A stretch of 64,000 bases of DNA from G963663615 sp963663615 (GTDB taxonomy: Bacteria > Bacteroidota > Ignavibacteria > Ignavibacteriales > Melioribacteraceae): assembly GCA_963663615.1 (NCBI GenBank), contig OY760517.1, positions 3,844,001-3,908,000 on the forward strand. Reading direction: 5' to 3'. Under the pieces are notes generated by a model. The model searched no databases. It was not told the origin of the DNA and was given only the letters and a program-made list of their open reading frames with translations. Below, piece by piece: positions 62,039-64,000 of this stretch; position 1 is the first letter of the stretch, and every line of letters starts with the position of its first letter. Made by a program: the position numbers and the translations under genes.

Positions 62039-64000
62039 TTATTTTTTCTTGGTTGTTGTGCTCTTTTTTGCCGTTGTACTTTTCTTTGCGGTAGTCTTTT
62101 TAGCCGGAGCTTTTTTAGCTGTTGTTTTCTTCTCACCAGTTTTTTTAGTTGAAGCAGCTTTTTTCTTTCCACCTTTATTATCTGTACCTTTCTTTTCGGC
62201 AGCTTCTTCAACAAGTTTCATTACTTCATCAAAAGCCAGCTCGTTGGCATCTGTACCTTTTGGTATGCGTACATTAAGTTTACCCGATTTTATATACGGT
62301 CCCCAGCGACCATTTAGTATTTCAATTTCGGGATCTTCATCAAATGCCTTTATAAATTTCTCTGCATCTTTTTTACGCTTCTCCTGAATTACCAATACAG
62401 CCGAATCAGCACCAATTGTATAAGGATCATAATTTTTGTTTAGCGAATAAAATTTACCATCATGACGTATATATGGTCCAAATCTTCCAATAGCAACAAC
62501 CATATCTTTTTCTTCAAACTGTCCAACTGTGCGAGGCAATTTGAATAGCTCAAGTGCTTCTTCCATAGTAATTGAGCCAAGTTTCTGTCCGTTACGCAAA
62601 CCAGCATACATTGGTTTGGCTTCAGGATCGTTGGTATCAAGAATTTGGGCAACAGCACCAAAACGTGCCATACGTACCGAAACTTGTCTGCCCTGGCTAT
62701 CTTTACCAAGAATTCTTTCACCTGAAACTCGCTCACTCTTTTCAATAGCTTCTTCAACAGTATCGTGGAAGGGCCAGTAGAAAGAATCGAGCATTTTAGC
62801 CCAATCGCGTTTACCGTTGGCAATATCATCAAGTTCACCCTCAACAGTTGCGGTAAACTTGTAATCAAGTATATTCGGGAAATATTTCATCAGGAAGTCG
62901 TTTACCAAAATACCTATATCGGTTGGGAACAGTTTTCCTTTATCGGCACCTGTAACCTCGGTAAGTTTTTTACTTACAATTTCACCCTTACCGGTAAGTA
63001 CAAGTTTTGAGTAGTTACGTTCCTTGCTTTCTCGTTCACTACGTTCGGCATATCCACGTTTCTGTATTGTACTAATTGTAGGTGCGTATGTTGAGGGACG
63101 ACCAATACCAAGCTCTTCTAGTTTTTTAACCAAACTTGCCTCGGTATAACGTGCAGGGGGACGGCTATATCTTTCGGTTGCTGTAATGCTTTCGTATTCA
63201 AACTGCTGATCTTTGTGGAGAGGTGGCAGTATTGCATTATCTTCCTTGCCGTTTTCCTCATCATCTGTCGATTCAAGATATACTTTAAGGAAACCGTCAA
63301 ATTTTATTACTTCACCAGTTGCAGTAAATACATAATCCGATTTGGACACATCTATTTTGGCAGTGGTCTTTTCAATCTCAGCTTCACTCATCTGTGATGC
63401 AATTGTACGCTTCCAGATAAGCTCGTAAAGGGCTTTCTCTTCTTTGCTGCCGGCAACCGATTCCTGGTTAAGGTAAGTTGGTCTGATGGCTTCATGTGCT
63501 TCCTGGGCACTTGCCTGTTTGGTCTTGAATTTTCGTGTATGACTGTATTTGGGACCGTAATTTTCTGTAATAGCCTGTTTTGCTGAACCAAGTGCAAGAT
63601 CGGAAAGATTAACCGAGTCTGTTCTCATGTAGGTAATTTTACCCGATTCGTACAACTTTTGTGCAATTGCCATTGTACGCGATACTGAAAACCTGAGTTT
63701 TCGGCTTGCTTCCTGTTGTAATGTTGATGTAGTAAATGGTGGTGCAGGTTTTTTCTTTAATGGTTTCTTTTCAAGGGAGGATAGCGTAAATTCGGAATCT
63801 TTACAAACATTAAGGAATTCCTCGGCTTCCCTGTAAGTATCAAATTTTTTGTTGAGTTCAGCTTTAAACGGACGCTTTTTACCATTTTCTTCTGCATAAA
63901 AAACAGCAACAACACGGTATTTTGATTCAGCTTCAAAACCGTCAATTTCCATTTCGCGTTCAACAAGTAAACGAACAGCAACCGACTGTACACGTCCGGC
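62039..64000 (-). CDS. topA: DNA topoisomerase I, C-terminal part (5' end outside window)
   Basis: 653 codons, open to the right edge; the frame there reads AGRVQSVAVRLLVERE, a TopA hallmark. KITYMRTDSVNLSD holds the active-site Tyr region, and HEAIRPTYL, IGRPSTYAPTISTIQKRGYAE and PTDIGILVNDFLMKYFPNI follow. After the catalytic part there are no C4 zinc fingers. Instead there are Topo_C-like repeats (FGPYIRHDGKFYSLNK, GRWGPYIKSGKLNV) and a lysine/threonine/alanine-rich tail (KKTTAKKSTTAKK) that probably binds DNA. Relaxes negative supercoils. The N-terminal Toprim region is beyond the window. Confidence 0.95.
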   Translation of the reverse strand, partial: AGRVQSVAVRLLVEREMEIDGFEAESKYRVVAVFYAEENGKKRPFKAELNKKFDTYREAEEFLNVCKDSEFTLSSLEKKPLKKKPAPPFTTSTLQQEASRKLRFSVSRTMAIAQKLYESGKITYMRTDSVNLSDLALGSAKQAITENYGPKYSHTRKFKTKQASAQEAHEAIRPTYLNQESVAGSKEEKALYELIWKRTIASQMSEAEIEKTTAKIDVSKSDYVFTATGEVIKFDGFLKVYLESTDDEENGKEDNAILPPLHKDQQFEYESITATERYSRPPARYTEASLVKKLEELGIGRPSTYAPTISTIQKRGYAERSERESKERNYSKLVLTGKGEIVSKKLTEVTGADKGKLFPTDIGILVNDFLMKYFPNILDYKFTATVEGELDDIANGKRDWAKMLDSFYWPFHDTVEEAIEKSERVSGERILGKDSQGRQVSVRMARFGAVAQILDTNDPEAKPMYAGLRNGQKLGSITMEEALELFKLPRTVGQFEEKDMVVAIGRFGPYIRHDGKFYSLNKNYDPYTIGADSAVLVIQEKRKKDAEKFIKAFDEDPEIEILNGRWGPYIKSGKLNVRIPKGTDANELAFDEVMKLVEEAAEKKGTDNKGGKKKAASTKKTGEKKTTAKKAPAKKTTAKKSTTAKKSTTTKKK

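Overview
The window reads as chromosomal DNA of a low-GC, Gram-negative bacterium of the Fibrobacteres-Chlorobi-Bacteroidetes (FCB) group. An Ignavibacteria/Kapabacteria-like lineage is the best guess. The pointers are a PorV-like (UPF0164) outer-membrane protein, many Sec-signal lipoproteins and small outer-membrane barrels, a complete type II secretion-like operon, a DUF971 protein, an AddB-type nuclease and TopA with a lysine-rich tail. Clear AGGAGG-type ribosome binding sites are common, which is unusual for true Bacteroidetes. No rRNA, tRNA, CRISPR array, transposase or integrase was seen.

Region 1 (1-26.6 kb) is a secretion and polymorphic-toxin region. Two paralogous giant Rhs/YD-repeat genes lie on the minus strand: one at 1-4407 runs off the left edge, and the other at 20086-26508 is complete. 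Both have Sec signal peptides and the same 5' leader with an inverted repeat. Between them, on the plus strand, is a tightly packed operon (4614-15020) of ten genes encoding pseudopilins, GspF, prepilin peptidase, GspE, secretin, GspL/PilMN, PilO/GspM and PilP/GspC-like parts plus a lipoprotein. Downstream of the complete rhs gene is a row of displaced C-terminal cassettes. First is the JAMM-like tip of the intact Rhs with an LRR lipoprotein. Next is an orphan toxin-like C-terminus with a 1-nt-overlapping partner (17564-18486). Last is an orphan HExxHxxGxxD metalloprotease C-terminus with a signal-peptide partner (15762-16995). Both orphan cassettes carry a remnant of the Rhs core that is interrupted by 19-27-nt palindromic inserts. 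Each minus-strand unit ends in a copy of a ~150-bp multi-hairpin repeat holding a terminator.

Region 2 (26.8-43 kb) is mostly core functions: a membrane PP2C/SpoIIE phosphatase, a PAS/GAF histidine kinase, a Big2-like lipoprotein, an outer-membrane barrel, the TrkA-TrkH potassium uptake operon, a MacB-type permease/HlyD/TolC export operon without its ATPase, and a saccharopine dehydrogenase-like enzyme.

Region 3 (43-58.2 kb) starts with a compact minus-strand operon (TPMT-like methyltransferase, CYTH, AddB-like nuclease, FAH-family hydrolase, NUDIX). It continues with a barrel protein, a DMT transporter, a lipoprotein, the PorV-like protein and a PAS histidine kinase next to a separate HPt protein. 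It closes with a metallo-beta-lactamase-fold protein that has lost its metal-ligand histidines, an exported Ntn-hydrolase, an SPFH/prohibitin protein and a His-tailed DUF971 protein.

Region 4 (58.4-64 kb) is more accessory: a membrane-anchored unknown, a Fic-domain protein, and an AAA ATPase-PIN domain pair with the look of a two-gene defence module. Then comes the 3' part of topA, which runs off the right edge.
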